Shown: piece after piece, positions 1-11,381 of the stretch
Numbering within the stretch: position 1 is the stretch's first letter
Layout: each line of letters begins with the position of its first letter
Assembly (NCBI GenBank): GCA_000310025.1
Contig: FN649749.1
Coordinates: forward strand, 667,193-731,192
Direction of reading: 5' to 3'
From: Ectocarpus siliculosus
Lineage: Eukaryota; Sar; Phaeophyceae; Ectocarpales; Ectocarpaceae
DNA length: 64,000 nucleotides
Notes under the pieces: generated by a model
Told to the model about the DNA's origin: nothing
The model's database searches: none
The model's input: only the letters and a program-made list of their open reading frames with translations
Position numbers and translations under genes: made by a program

Positions 1-119
1 TCCAAAATGGTGGCCGTTCTCGCACAGGATGACTCATCGACGGTGGTTCGCCTCCCCCCCTTGGACCGCCTCCAGCAACTTCGGGGACTTCGTCTCGTTC
101 ATGACAAGACGTGCGTGCG

Positions 120-420
120 TGTGTCACGCCCTGTTGCGTCGAACCCTTCGGTTTTACGCAACACCAATAATACTTCGGTACTGCTGTTTTTCCTTCACAC
201 CCTGTTGCCTCTAACCCTTCGGATTTACCCAACGCCAACAATAATACTTCGATACATATGTCATGTTGTTCCTTCATGTCCTGTTGCATCTAGCACTTCG
301 GTTCTATGCAACGATAGCAACACTTCGGTGAATGTTATCCCTACGCACTCTACTGCCCCTAGCCCCTAGTATTCCAGTGCTATGCAATAACATCGGTACA
401 CGTTGTTTCTTCAAGTGTTG
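120..420 (+). repeat. Internal tandem repeat, about 80-bp units
   Basis: Three to four diverged units repeat a pattern of CCCTGTTGC, then CCTTCGG, then ACGCAAC, then AATACTTCGGT. It lies in the Gag-like part of the fossil retrotransposon. Confidence 0.7.
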
Positions 421-3359
421 GTCGGGTCGGTATCAAGCCAAACGCTCTCATCCCACCTTCACCATCACACTTGCAGCACCATCTGCGACCCCTGCACCCT
501 TGACTCTTCGGATTGATGCTCCGTCGGAAACTAACCAGTCTGGCCCGAGTACTGTCTTGAGGTGCGGGAACAGGCCCGTAGGACCTTCGGGACCATTGAG
601 TGCCGCTCGTTCGTCGGGCACCGCTCGTTCGCTCCCCCCCCCGTCGTCTGCAGATAAGACCGGCCGTAGCCATACGCTTCGGACGATTGATGAGGAATCG
701 CCTGATTTTGTTATCCCGGGCGAATCTTCGGACGCGCTCCATTCGTCTGTGTGCGCTTCCGTTGAGGGTCCGCCCTCGACCGTTGCACCGGTAGCTAACT
801 TGATTGGTTCCGACCGGCAAGTTTCAGGATCAAATTCGCCTGGCTTCGAATCACCTTGTTCCCGCGGTTCCGACCATCGAACATCATCAGATTCCGCCAC
901 GAAACATTTCGACCATGGGTCGTCATTGCACGCCCCATTTCCTCCGACGCACGCTTGCACAGAGGCGCCTAATAGTAGGACGCCGCGACCGACGTCGACA
1001 GTGCTGACACCACCGCTTTGGGAGGACCCTCCCGGAGTGACCTCCCAACCGCCGGCAGTCTCGCGTGTACCTTGTCACGGGGGAATGGCCAGGAGCACCA
1101 CGCGCGGCTCAGTTCTTTCACTGGCCCGGCCTTGGCAGCCGTTCCTAACGAAAGAGGCCTGTTGAATGACATCTTACGAGGCGTTTCTTCAGGTTTATAA
1201 TTGGAGCGCACGCAGCATCGAGTCACTGGCATCAGACTTCGGTCGATCCTTCGCCGGTCCCTGCCGTTGCCGGGACCACCCCCACGGATATCCATGTCGT
1301 CAAACCCAACACGGGCGTTTTGCCCGCCACGGCTTCGGCTGCAACACCAGCTTCGGCTTCAGCACTCAGGGCACTTTGGCTGGCCCCTACAGCCCCGGCT
1401 GTTTTTTCGATCATTCTACCGAGTATTGTACTCCTGACATGGCACTTTTTTGGAAGCCCCCCTCTCGTTTTCCCCAATGGACACCGTCGACTTTTGTTGT
1501 GGTTGATGGAGGAGTTGTTTACTTGTGTGCTGAGCATTTTTCGCTATGGAAAAAGCTCGTTTTTTTCGAAGACCACAAAGCTTTGCAGAACATCATGCGA
1601 GCATCCGACCCTGCCTTACACAAGCAGTTTGGCCGCGCAAAGTCCGTGGATGCGACCAACCTATTGGGAACGAGAGCACGAAAACATTGTGCTCACTGGC
1701 TCTTACGCAAAATTTAGTGAAAACTCCGAGTTACGAGATCATCTTCTCGGATCTGGTGACAAAATCCTTGCCGACGGAGCCCCTTCGACCGTATTTGGGG
1801 CATTGTCCTTCAGGCCGATGATCCCGACGCTCGATCAACGTCTCGATGGCGCGGTCTCAATTTGTTGGGAAACGCCCTCCAACCATGCCCCGCCTCCCGA
1901 GCGCAGCTCTCGTTTGCTGCCTTCCAGCGATCAAGTTTCATCGTCATCTCTCCGTAGCGCGGTGCACGAAGTTAGGCTTCGCGCCCTTCGTTGACTGAAC
2001 GATTCGCGTCATTTTCGCAATACGCTTCGAGTGTTCCGTCGGATCACGACACCGCTGTTTGGGCCGTGTCTGCCGGGTGCAACCGGCCATCCTCTTCCTC
2101 TTCTTCGCTCCCTGAGCAAGGTCCGGATTCGTTGGTGATATTGTTACCAAGATGACGACTCCTTCACCACCAAAATCCTCATTCACAAGGGTTCGGCCTC
2201 TGTTCAGATTGGATGTGTTGCACGTTTGGACACGGGTTCTCCGCAGTCTTCTAATAGTGCTTCCATGTGGGACTCCATGAAAGCGGCTTCGGCTGCTTCG
2301 TCGTTGTCTGAGAAACGAACTCAACCTCGCTGCTGGGGTGGTTTCGGTACATCTCCGCCGCTTCACACTTCGACTATTGTCCGTGTGAGCTGTCCGTTTG
2401 AGCGTTCAGTTTCTCCGTAAGAGCCTTCCTTCTTCCTCTCTCGCTGTTTGGGCATACGTTGTTCCGGATGGGGTCATGCACCACGACGTGCTCCTCGGCA
2501 AAGATGGTTGGATGCTACTTTGCGACCTCTCGTACCGCACTTTGCGTCCGACCTGGTGACCGTGTTTTTGGTGAGCTCACATTAGCTCAGCATGACAGCT
2601 GCGGTGCTACTGCGTCTGCCCACGACCTGTCTGCCACCGATGGCAGTTATCAACTTCGCTACGCCAGGAAAAATTCCGTCCAACTTCACCCGAGCATAGG
2701 CTCGTTCAGGTTAATTTGGTGCGTAGCGATGGCTCTGCAGCTCTCGTCGGTAACTATATGTGGTGGATATGCTTCCACAGTGTGCTAAGTTTTCTTCCGA
2801 AGAATATTTCGTACAAAATGGTTGCCAACGAATCCCGCTTGCGGGCATCTCTTGCCTTGAACCAGGAGACATTTTGGGTACAGTTTCGGCTCCACTACTC
2901 AAAGTGCCTCTTAGCGCTGTGGCGCGCCGCAACAGTTTGAGCGACGGTCTTCCAGCTGCGGCTCACGCTTCCACTGCTGCTTCGGGCGACTGGGTTCCGG
3001 GTTCTGTCTCGACAGATGGCATTGATTCGTCTACCATGCATTCCATTGCTGATCCCTTCGGGTATAATGTACATGATGAGCGTCCCACGCCGTGGCAATA
3101 CGGCAACGACGACCCTATTTCCACCGGGTTTTCCCCTTCGTCGCCTTCGCCTGCTCTTCTCGAGCGGTTGACGCCAGAACAGCGTCAGAGTTTTTCCCGA
3201 GTGTGGGATAAGCTCCCCTGCCATCTCCGTGAGATTTCTTTTGATCTCCACGGTCCGGGTTGGACTCTCGAGGTCATCGCTGAGCTTGGTAATGTTTTAT
3301 GCGAATACCATGATGTGTTTTCGAGTTCTCCAACCGACTTTGGACCTTGTTCGCTCTTT

Positions 3360-4710
3360 CCTTTCAAGCTTACAGGTCCTCCTGCGAGCGCACCCGTCAC
3401 GTCTCGCCCATATCGCGTTAACCCCCCGATGGCGAAACAAGTTGACGCCATCGTTGATCAATCAATATCTTGCGGCTGGTCTGATCCAACGTTCGACCTT
3501 GCCCTGCTCGAGCCCTTTGGTAGTCATACCGAAGAAATCTGGTGGTGCTCGTATCACCGTCAACTATCGTAAGCTCAACAAACTCTGTGCTTTGAGCCAG
3601 CTTCCGATTCCTCGGGTTGATGATACTTTCGACAAGTCGTTGAAAGGGCGAATTTATTCCCTTTTTGAAATGAAATCTTCGTTCCACCAAATCACTGCTC
3701 ACCGTGATACAATCCCTTTGACGGCATTCGTGACGTCTTCCGGTCTTTTTGAGTGGTTGAAGATGTCACAAGGCAGTTCTGCTGCCCCTGGGTGGTTTTG
3801 CAACGTTGTCACTTAAGTCATAAAAAATCTCCGCGGTGTTGCATCGTACTTGAACGACTTGATCGTCTTCGATGACACTCCTTCTTCTCATTTTGGTGCC
3901 ATGCGCGCTCTCGTTGAACCCTTGCGTACGCACATCTTGAGACTCAGCCCCCCGAAAGCCACCATTCGCGCTACAGAAGCGGACCTCCCCCGACACACCA
4001 TCTCTCCCGTCGGTGTTAGGCCTAGCGGTGCCAAGGTTGCGGCCCTCACCAAATAGGCCTAACGGTGCCAAGGTTGCGGCCCTCACCAAATGTCTATGCC
4101 CAAGGATGTCAAGCAACTCCGTTCTCTTCTCGGCGGCCTCAGTTGCTACCGCAAGTTCCTTCCCAACATGGCTACGCGAATTCGACCTCTGACCACTCTT
4201 CTCAAGAAGCAGGTGAAGTTCCTCTTCACCCCTGCCATGGAACAAGCCGTTCGCGTCCTGTTGTCTGAGTTGGCCAACCTCCCTGTTTTGGTTTATCCAG
4301 ATTGGGATGCCGTTTCGGACGGCTCGCGACCCTTTCATATTTACTGTGATTCTAGTCGCGATAGGTTCGGAGGGACTCTTGAACAAGAACAGCCGGATGG
4401 CTCCATCCAACCCATCGTGTTCACCAGCCGACCTACTTCGGACTCCGAACGCCATTGGACTCCCCTCGATCTCGAGGCAGGGGTCATCGCGTGGTGTATC
4501 AAACGACTTCGCGGTTACCTGTGGGGTACGAATTTTCGCATTGTTACCGACCACAAATCTCTTGAGTATTTTGCCAAGGTGGGAGAGAACAATGCCCGCG
4601 TTCGGCGTTGGCGATCATTTCTTACCGCCTACAATTACACTCTCGAGTATCGCAAGTGTTCCGCGAATGGCAACGCTGATTTTCTCTCTCGCCTTCCGAT
4701 CGATGCGGCC
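3360..4710 (+). mobile_element. Reverse transcriptase and RNase H region of the fossil element
   Basis: The RT part carries the conserved segments around ITVNYRKLN (near 3560), LPIPRVDD (near 3610) and the catalytic-box region YLNDLIVFDD (near 3850), where the family usually has YxDD-like residues. RNase H follows from about 4270 with HIYCDSS, FTSRPTSDSERHW, LDLEAGVIAW and RIVTDHKSLEYF, and ends near the NADFLSRLP motif at about 4675. These are standard Ty3/gypsy signatures. The region is part of the broken element. Confidence 0.9.
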
Positions 4711-5640
4711 GAATGTGACCGATCTGGTCGCAGCCGTTTGACCCCGGATGAGGATGAGGAGACCGTGTTTTTCAGCCGTTCGTGTGGCCTTACGCCTTCC
4801 GGTCGTCAGGCCGCGGGTGTTGGCCTGTGTGGGCTAGCTCCGATTTCCCCGACTTCGGTCATGGGTGGTCTTGCCCCTTCTACGGCTGACTTCGTCGATT
4901 TCCGTCGCCACGGTTCGCGTCTCCCGCCGCCAGGCCTTTCGTCTTCATCTGGCATCTGAAACATCGCTCCCTGGCCGTCCAAGAAGCTCCGCGTTTTGCC
5001 TCCTTCGAGACTGCGTGATCGACCTCCCATTGCTTGGTCTGGCTCACTGCAACAGTCTTTGGATGATTTTTTGGCTCTATAGCCCGAGTCTCCGTCGACC
5101 GTCCCACAGGCTGCCAAACCACGTCGGACCCTCGATTCTATGCAAGTGATCTCCACGCGGACTCGCCGCCGTACGGCGGTTGTGGCAGGCAAGCCGCTCC
5201 CGCCGGTTGATTACGGGTTCTCTGATGACCCGTCTCCCCTGCCTCCCACACGGATTTTCGCTTCGCCGCGACCGTATCGACGGTCTCCGACGGTGCCCCC
5301 GGCATCATCGACGACACCCGTTTTATCCAGTTTGGTTTCTACTCCTGTTGTTACTGGTGGTGTATCCCCTGATCCCTCCGCGCCTCTGGCCCATGGAGTG
5401 GATTCTGCGTCTCCTACGCATGATGCAACTTCGGTTGCTCCTACTCTGCAGTCTTCTGCAGCTCCCGACTCTTCGGAGTCCCTGCCGAGCTTGGTTTCAC
5501 CCGCTCGCGCGAACTCGCCATCTGTCTCCGCTACTGCTTTACCTTCGGAAGGGTTGCAGTTGATGCCTCAAGAATCGGTCCCCTCTTTCGTAGAGGCGGC
5601 TTTACATTCTTCGGTGGATCTAGATTTCCAGGCGTCTGTC
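4711..5640 (+). mobile_element. Ser/Pro/Thr-rich spacer between RNase H and integrase
   Basis: About 0.9 kb separates the end of RNase H (NADFLSRLP) from the start of the integrase N-terminal region. It reads as Ser-, Pro- and Thr-rich low-complexity protein with no domain I recognise. In most Ty3/gypsy elements the two enzymes are joined by a much shorter tether, so this is a lineage-specific trait or an added segment. Confidence 0.55.
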
Positions 5641-7160
5641 GAACGTTTCTCGCATACTGATTGGGCTCGCGAGCAACGTAACGAACCTATGCGTGATGCA
5701 GCAATTCGTTTAATCCTTCTGGGTCTGCCTCCGGCTCTCCCTTCGGATTTCATGGATCATCTTCCGCCCGCTCGTCGACCTTATCTGTCGGAGATTCGTG
5801 ACCTGTCTAACAAAGGCCGGTTGCATGTTGATGGTTTGTTCTTGCTTGTTCGCAAGCCGACAGCGCCCCCGTCGTCTACGCCCACACGTCCTGGTGGGCG
5901 TGCTGCTCGCCTTCTCAACGATGAACCCATTCGGATTTTATGTCCCCATGCTCATGCGCCCGTGGATCATGCAAGTTTGCCACGCTGGTGTGTCCTGTCA
6001 CCTCGGTGCAGCTCGCACGCTTAGCATGCTGGAACGTTTTTATTGGTGGGCTGACATGAGTGTTTGCACGAAGTGGTGGGTGCGGCATTGTTTGCGATGC
6101 CAAGCTCCCAAATCGTTTTGTCAGACTCCTCGATGGCCCACTTCATGCCTTCCATTGCCGTTGGGCCCTGGTGTGTCGGTGAGCGTCGACTATTTCGGTC
6201 CCCTCCCGTTGACACCGCGTGGAAACACACATACTCTGCTTTTCACGGACCGTTTCAGCCGCCGTGCTGATATGTACGCGGCTACGGCTGCAGAATTCAC
6301 CGCCGAAGGCACCGCTGACATCCTCGTCAACCGGTATATACCCCTTTGTGGGGTTGCCCGTTACGTCTCTTGTCTGACAACGGCTCCCAGTTTTGTTCCA
6401 AACTGTCGCAGGCCGTGTATGCCCGTCTTGTCGTTCGCAAAGTGGCTACTCTTATCATCCCAATGGAATTGGGAGTGTGGAGCGTGTCAATCACGCATTG
6501 GCTCAGGTGTTAGCTACGGTCGTCAACGAGAGGAAGGATGATTGGGATACTCACTGCCGCACGTTGAGTTTGTCTACAACAATTCGGTTAGTGCCGTTCC
6601 TGGTTTAGCCCCCAACGAGGTGCACATGAACCGGTTGGTGCGCTTGCCGATGACGGTCCTTGAGCATTCATATGCTCGCGGCCACCAAAGCTTGCATCGT
6701 GATCAACTGGAGTTTTGCGATCTTGATGCTGATCGCCAACGTCGTTCGTACGACTTGGTACGTGAACAGTTCAACTTGTCCGTTTCGCCGATCGAGCGGC
6801 GAGCCTCCGCGCTTTCGGATGCTTTGCATAAGTTCCCTCTTACACTGTAGGTGGATGGGTTTTGGTGCACAACTCGGAACCCACCATCCGCCAAGGTGTT
6901 CGTTCAGGCACGGACGACAAGGTCCTTAAAAGCTAAGTTGTCTTTGCTCTGGACTGGTCCGTTCAAAATTTTGGCTGCGGGCCTGTTTTCTGACGCAACC
7001 GACGACCACCCTTTCGCTTCCAAGTTGCTCTACTTGGATCTCTCGTCGGACTTGCCGGGCCACGACTCGAAACGTCGCGTGTCGGTTGTGCGTTGCAAGC
7101 TTTGCGCTAATCCGCATGACACCGATAACTTGCACGGTTTCTGCTTGCCGGTCTTGTCCC
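5640..7160 (+). mobile_element. Integrase region of the fossil element
   Basis: An N-terminal zinc-binding type stretch ends in the CxxC pair CLRCQ (near 6090). The catalytic core has VDYFGPLPLTPRGNTHTLLF with the first Asp (near 6188), SDNGSQF-like residues (near 6375) and the PNGIGSVERVNHAL stretch with the Glu (near 6460), followed by VEFVYNNS (near 6560). The C-terminal part to about 7160 is less conserved, and no chromodomain is evident. Part of the broken element. Confidence 0.85.
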
Positions 7161-7781
7161 GTACGTGCTGCACTCTTATGCGAACAAATCTCCTCCCTGC
7201 AATGTTACCGAAGACGAGTACCGACTCCTGTCGAACGTCTCGAGGTTGCAAGCATTAGCGGACACCAGTCCGTTCGTGGTCGTGGTGGCACTATGGCGCT
7301 TTTATGCCAGACGCATTGCAAAGGTCTCCTGCGCCCTTCCTGGGAGCACTTCAAGCCACACATTTTCCGGTACTGGACAGGTTCGGCTGACCAACATCGC
7401 CAAAATAATAGCCGATATCGTGCGATGCGCATTGGTGCGGCTACCCGAGAATTGGCACGTCCTAAAGGAGAAACAGCCTTGCCTTCGGGCTACCCGCTCG
7501 TCCCTTGTTGGACATGGGACCGTCGCTTTGCCAATACTCCTCTACCTGTTGGCGCCTTCTTCTGGTACAAAATCGTCCGCTTGTTGGACGGCCCTGGACC
7601 CGTCAAGCTCGCCCTCCCGCTACTCCACCATCGAAACCGCCGTCTCCGGATCCTGAAGGCCTTCAAGTTCACAGCGACAGCGCCCTTTTTAAGGGTATCC
7701 ATAGCAACATCGACGTGTCGCGTGGCGGCGTTGTGACCGATTCGTTGCCTGATCACGTCGCGCGCCCTCGCTAAGGTGGCG

Positions 7782-8232
7782 TGCTACGTTGTTAGTGCAT
7801 TCTGTTGCTTTTTGCATTGGTTCGTTTGGTTTTCGTTTTCTCTTCGTCCTTGTGTGCGCAGCGTTTGTTTGCGGACTGTAGGTGTTTCATACCCTCTTGT
7901 TGTCGCTCGCGCGCTACTGTGGCGATTGTTTGGCGCATCTTATCGTATTGTCGATACTGGCCTTTTCGTTGCCCCGACGACGTTCCTTTTTCGTCGTTCC
8001 GACGGCACTTGCTTCCTTCCTTTCTTCGTGTTCTTTTTTTTCCTTTTTTCTCGTTTGGGTTCCGACCTGTTCCGGTCAGTGGAGCTTCTCTTAACCCCAG
8101 TCTGTTCCTTCCTGTGCCTTCTTTTTTTCTAGAAGTCAAACGATGGTCTTACGAGTCATCGAGTGAGAGGTGTGGGAGGGTGAGTTGTGCCGTTTTGGAG
8201 CTCCACATCCTCGAAAGCAGTACTCGGTAACA
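7782..8232 (+). mobile_element. Candidate right LTR
   Basis: After the last coding remnant and a purine-rich stretch (AAGGTGGCG), a 451-bp non-coding segment starts TGCTACG and ends GGTAACA, that is TG...CA as LTRs do. It is T- and C-rich in the middle. The partner LTR lies left of the window, so the borders rest only on the terminal dinucleotides and position. Confidence 0.4.
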
Positions 8233-8334
8233 AAATCACATTTGATTTAAGTATTGTGATTGCCTCGTGGAACGAGCGCGATCATGCAAGCAGCGACGCC
8301 TCGAGCAGAGGCAGAAGAAACCAAGATCACGAAC

Positions 8335-9001
8335 AAGAGCCGGAATCACATCAATGAGCACCATGACCTCCGTGTAGAATGGAAGGGAACACACGTACAA
8401 AGCTGCGACACTGAAAAGGAAACTTGCCGGCGGCGACTTTGTTCCTTGAGGGCACCGAAACATGAGAAAAAGAGAGGAAAGGGCACCGCAACTCATCCTT
8501 CCCTCCGTATCACCACATGCAGACTCTAATAACGGGCTCTCGTGTCGTGGTACGTAGCAATGCCCCGGTACTTTGAACAAGGAGAAACGGTGCACGTGTG
8601 CTACGCCGTAGGATACTTCTTGCAACAAGCAAGCGCACCCTGAAAACCGAACCCTTTCGTGTGTGGCTGGCGGGAAAGAAGGCTCCCGAAAACAATGGCA
8701 CCGGACGTCTCTACTGAAATCTCCCCCCAAGCTGCGAGGGCATATTTGGATTTCCCTGCGTACATTTTGCACCTCTTGGGCCGAAGAGATAACACCTCAT
8801 TATGACGATGAAGCCTCCGCAGTAACACCCACCGGTGGCAAAAATGGGAAAGCTCATATTGGCTCAAGCGAAATTGAAATCGATTATGACACAGTAACGC
8901 CAGGAACCAAGAAAAACAAGACGGAAACGCAAAAGGGCCGGAATCACATGAGCACCATGACCTCCGTGTAGATTGGGAGGGCAATACACGTACAAAGCTG
9001 C
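8335..9001. repeat. 65-bp direct repeat pair
   Basis: 8335-8405 and 8935-9001 share about 65 bases in the same orientation (CCGGAATCACAT, GAGCACCATGACCTCCGTGT, ACACGTACAAAGCTGC) with few changes. They flank 0.53 kb in which I see no coding feature. The pair sits between the fossil LTR and the next gene and may be the ends of another small element. Otherwise 8233-9129 holds nothing recognisable. Confidence 0.75.
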
Positions 9002-9129
9002 TTTGTTTGGCTCACAAGGACGACACAACAATAGAAAGTTGTTTGGCCCCCAGCACAGCCCCTCCCTCTTGCCTCTTGCATTTATTTGTCGAGAAAATCC
9101 ACGTGACTACACAGTAGACACCCAAAAAA

Positions 9130-11349
9130 TCAAACATCTGGGTACATATCGCAGAAACAAGTGGTGGCTGGGACGACTTGCGCTAGAGGTTCCCGGGCCT
9201 GGATGCCCCAGTCGTACTTGCCGCCTCGCGACACCACAACCCCGTCCTCCGTAACACGGACCTCGTACGTGGAGTCTTTCTTTCGAAACCCGAACCAGGA
9301 CGGCCCGGATTTTCGAAGGACGATGGATCCGTCCACCGAGACCTCCTGCGCAGGTGTACATACATTGCAGCGGTTGCGCGAAACAGAGGGGGGGTGATAT
9401 TAGGGAACATATGGCTTTCTGTGGATGTTAAGTGGGGAAACTCTGTGTGCCTGTGATTCTTCTCCCGATTTTTTAGTTCTATTTACCGAAAAAAAAAGAA
9501 GTAGTGCACCGACGAAGGGAAGGGCGACATGCCAGGTTACAGCGAGGCGGGGGCGGGCGGGCGGGTGGGAAAATAATTGCCGGATGCATCGAGAGAAACC
9601 GCCCGTCTGCATCAAATCGCAGGAAGACGCTGAGGAACGATGCTCGCAAACATCATCTCACACGATTCGCACCCTGCTACCACGGCTACAAGTCTTGCTG
9701 CCCCCAACGTACCAGGTCTCCCTTGTTCGTTACGGAGAGCGCCGCCTCCCCTAAGTGTGCAGCCGCGCGCTCCCTCGCTCGTCGCCGGCGGAAGCCGTGC
9801 TTTCCGAAGGGAAGAAAACCCAAGACGGTGACCATCTTCGACCTCTTCAGACCCTGGCCCTCGACCGCCGCCTTCTCTGCCTCCTCTGTCTCTGCCACGA
9901 TTTCAGCTCGTAGCCCCTCGACAATCGACATGCGTTGCGGGTTGGCCTCTAGCAGGGTCCGCCTCGTCTGCGACACCGGGTCGATGCTCCGGTCCTCGAG
10001 GTCCCCCGGCGGCGTTCCGGTGGCCGTGGCGTGCACGACGGAGCCGTCGATGGAGGTGGCGTACACCATGGCCGTCTTGGTGGGGTTCGGGAGTCTCCCG
10101 TGCAGCAAGTCTCCAACACGCAAGACGAAGTCTGGGTGGAATTGGAAGGCGTCGGGTGGGTACGTAGGTCCTTTCTTGTCGTTGCTGCGACTGTCGCTGT
10201 CGCTGTTGCTGTTGTTGTTGCTGTTGCTGTTGCTGTTGCTGTTGCCGTTGCCGCCGCCGCTGCTGCTGCTGCTGCTGCTGCTGTTGCTGCTGCTGTTGCT
10301 GTTGCTGTTGTTGTTGCCGTCGTCGGTACAGTCGCTCATGGTGTCCACCTCGTGATGTTGATCCTCCTGCTGCTTCGGCGCTTGGTTTTCTGCGGCGGCC
10401 CCCGAGATAGATTCAGGAACAGGCGAAGCACCCTTGCCTTCGTCATCGCCCTCGGTCTTGCCGCCGTTGTGGATCGTGCTGCGCAGATTGTGACGTTCGC
10501 GGGCCCTGTCCATCAGCTCTGTGACCATGATCGTAGCAGCGGCTTTTTTGCGGTCAGCCTTCGCGCGATCCGAAGTGCTCGGGTTGGCAGCAGCAGAAGA
10601 TGAAAGAGGAGTGGGTGTGGCCGTGGTAGTGGGAATGACATCATCGACCGGGACGTTCTTGTCACCATCGCCGTCCTTAGGGGCGGCGGCAGCGGAGGAC
10701 GGCGCGGGGTCGGACTTGTGGAAGGAGGCTTCTTCGGAGGAAGCAACGGGGTCGGCCACGTTCTGTTGTTGTTTTGATGGGTGCGGTGCGTGGGGGGGGG
10801 AGACCTCGGTACTGAGAGAGGGGACATGGAGAGGCCAGTCAGTGCTGTGCTGTGTAGTCTAGAAAGTTCCCACAACAAGCGGCGTTGAAACGTAGGTAGG
10901 ATTCAAAGTGAACGCGAAAATTCAAGGCCGCGTGACCACCCGCTATCCCACACGTACGTTCTTGCAACATTAATAACGGTGCCAATGAGAGAGTCGAGCT
11001 TCCTCTAGACGCTCAAATGGTCTGAACCATTTCAATAGCGCAAAACAAATTATGTAAAAATAGTCCTCGTGCACCACGACATTCTTGCAACACCAGGGAC
11101 CTATCTGCCTCTATGCGCTCGCCCCTGAGAAATGGGCTACTCCCGAAACGCAACCGACATGTGTGACATGTGCGTCTCACCATGACAAAATTTAAGAAAA
11201 GTATGTGCATGTACCTTCGAAGCAGACACAACGACGGATGTGGCCGTGTATGTGACCTTGCTGTTGTCCGCCAGGACTACGCCCTGGTCTCCGACCCACA
11301 CGACACCTCGTTCGTCCAGCTGTGCATGTGTGTGAGAACACCGAAGCGA

Positions 11350-11381
<32 letters not shown>

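Larger units (their letters stand above)
1..8232 (+). mobile_element. Fossil Ty3/gypsy LTR retrotransposon, left end outside window
   Basis: Degraded Ty3/gypsy-type element in + orientation. The recognisable parts, in order, are a Ser/Pro-rich Gag-like stretch, a protease-like piece ending in LLGKDGW near 2500, reverse transcriptase, RNase H, a long Ser/Pro-rich spacer, integrase, and a candidate right LTR. The order protease-RT-RNase H-integrase is that of Ty3/gypsy rather than Ty1/copia. The coding part is broken, with roughly five to ten interruptions, so it is a relic and not an active copy. The domains are still easy to read, which suggests moderate rather than very great age. The left LTR is not in the window, so LTR divergence cannot be used for dating. 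Confidence 0.88.

Noticed and set aside
10031-10603. Val/Ala-rich + strand open frame
   Set aside because: Antisense shadow of the Asn/Ser triplet repeat in exon 5 of the signal-peptide gene.
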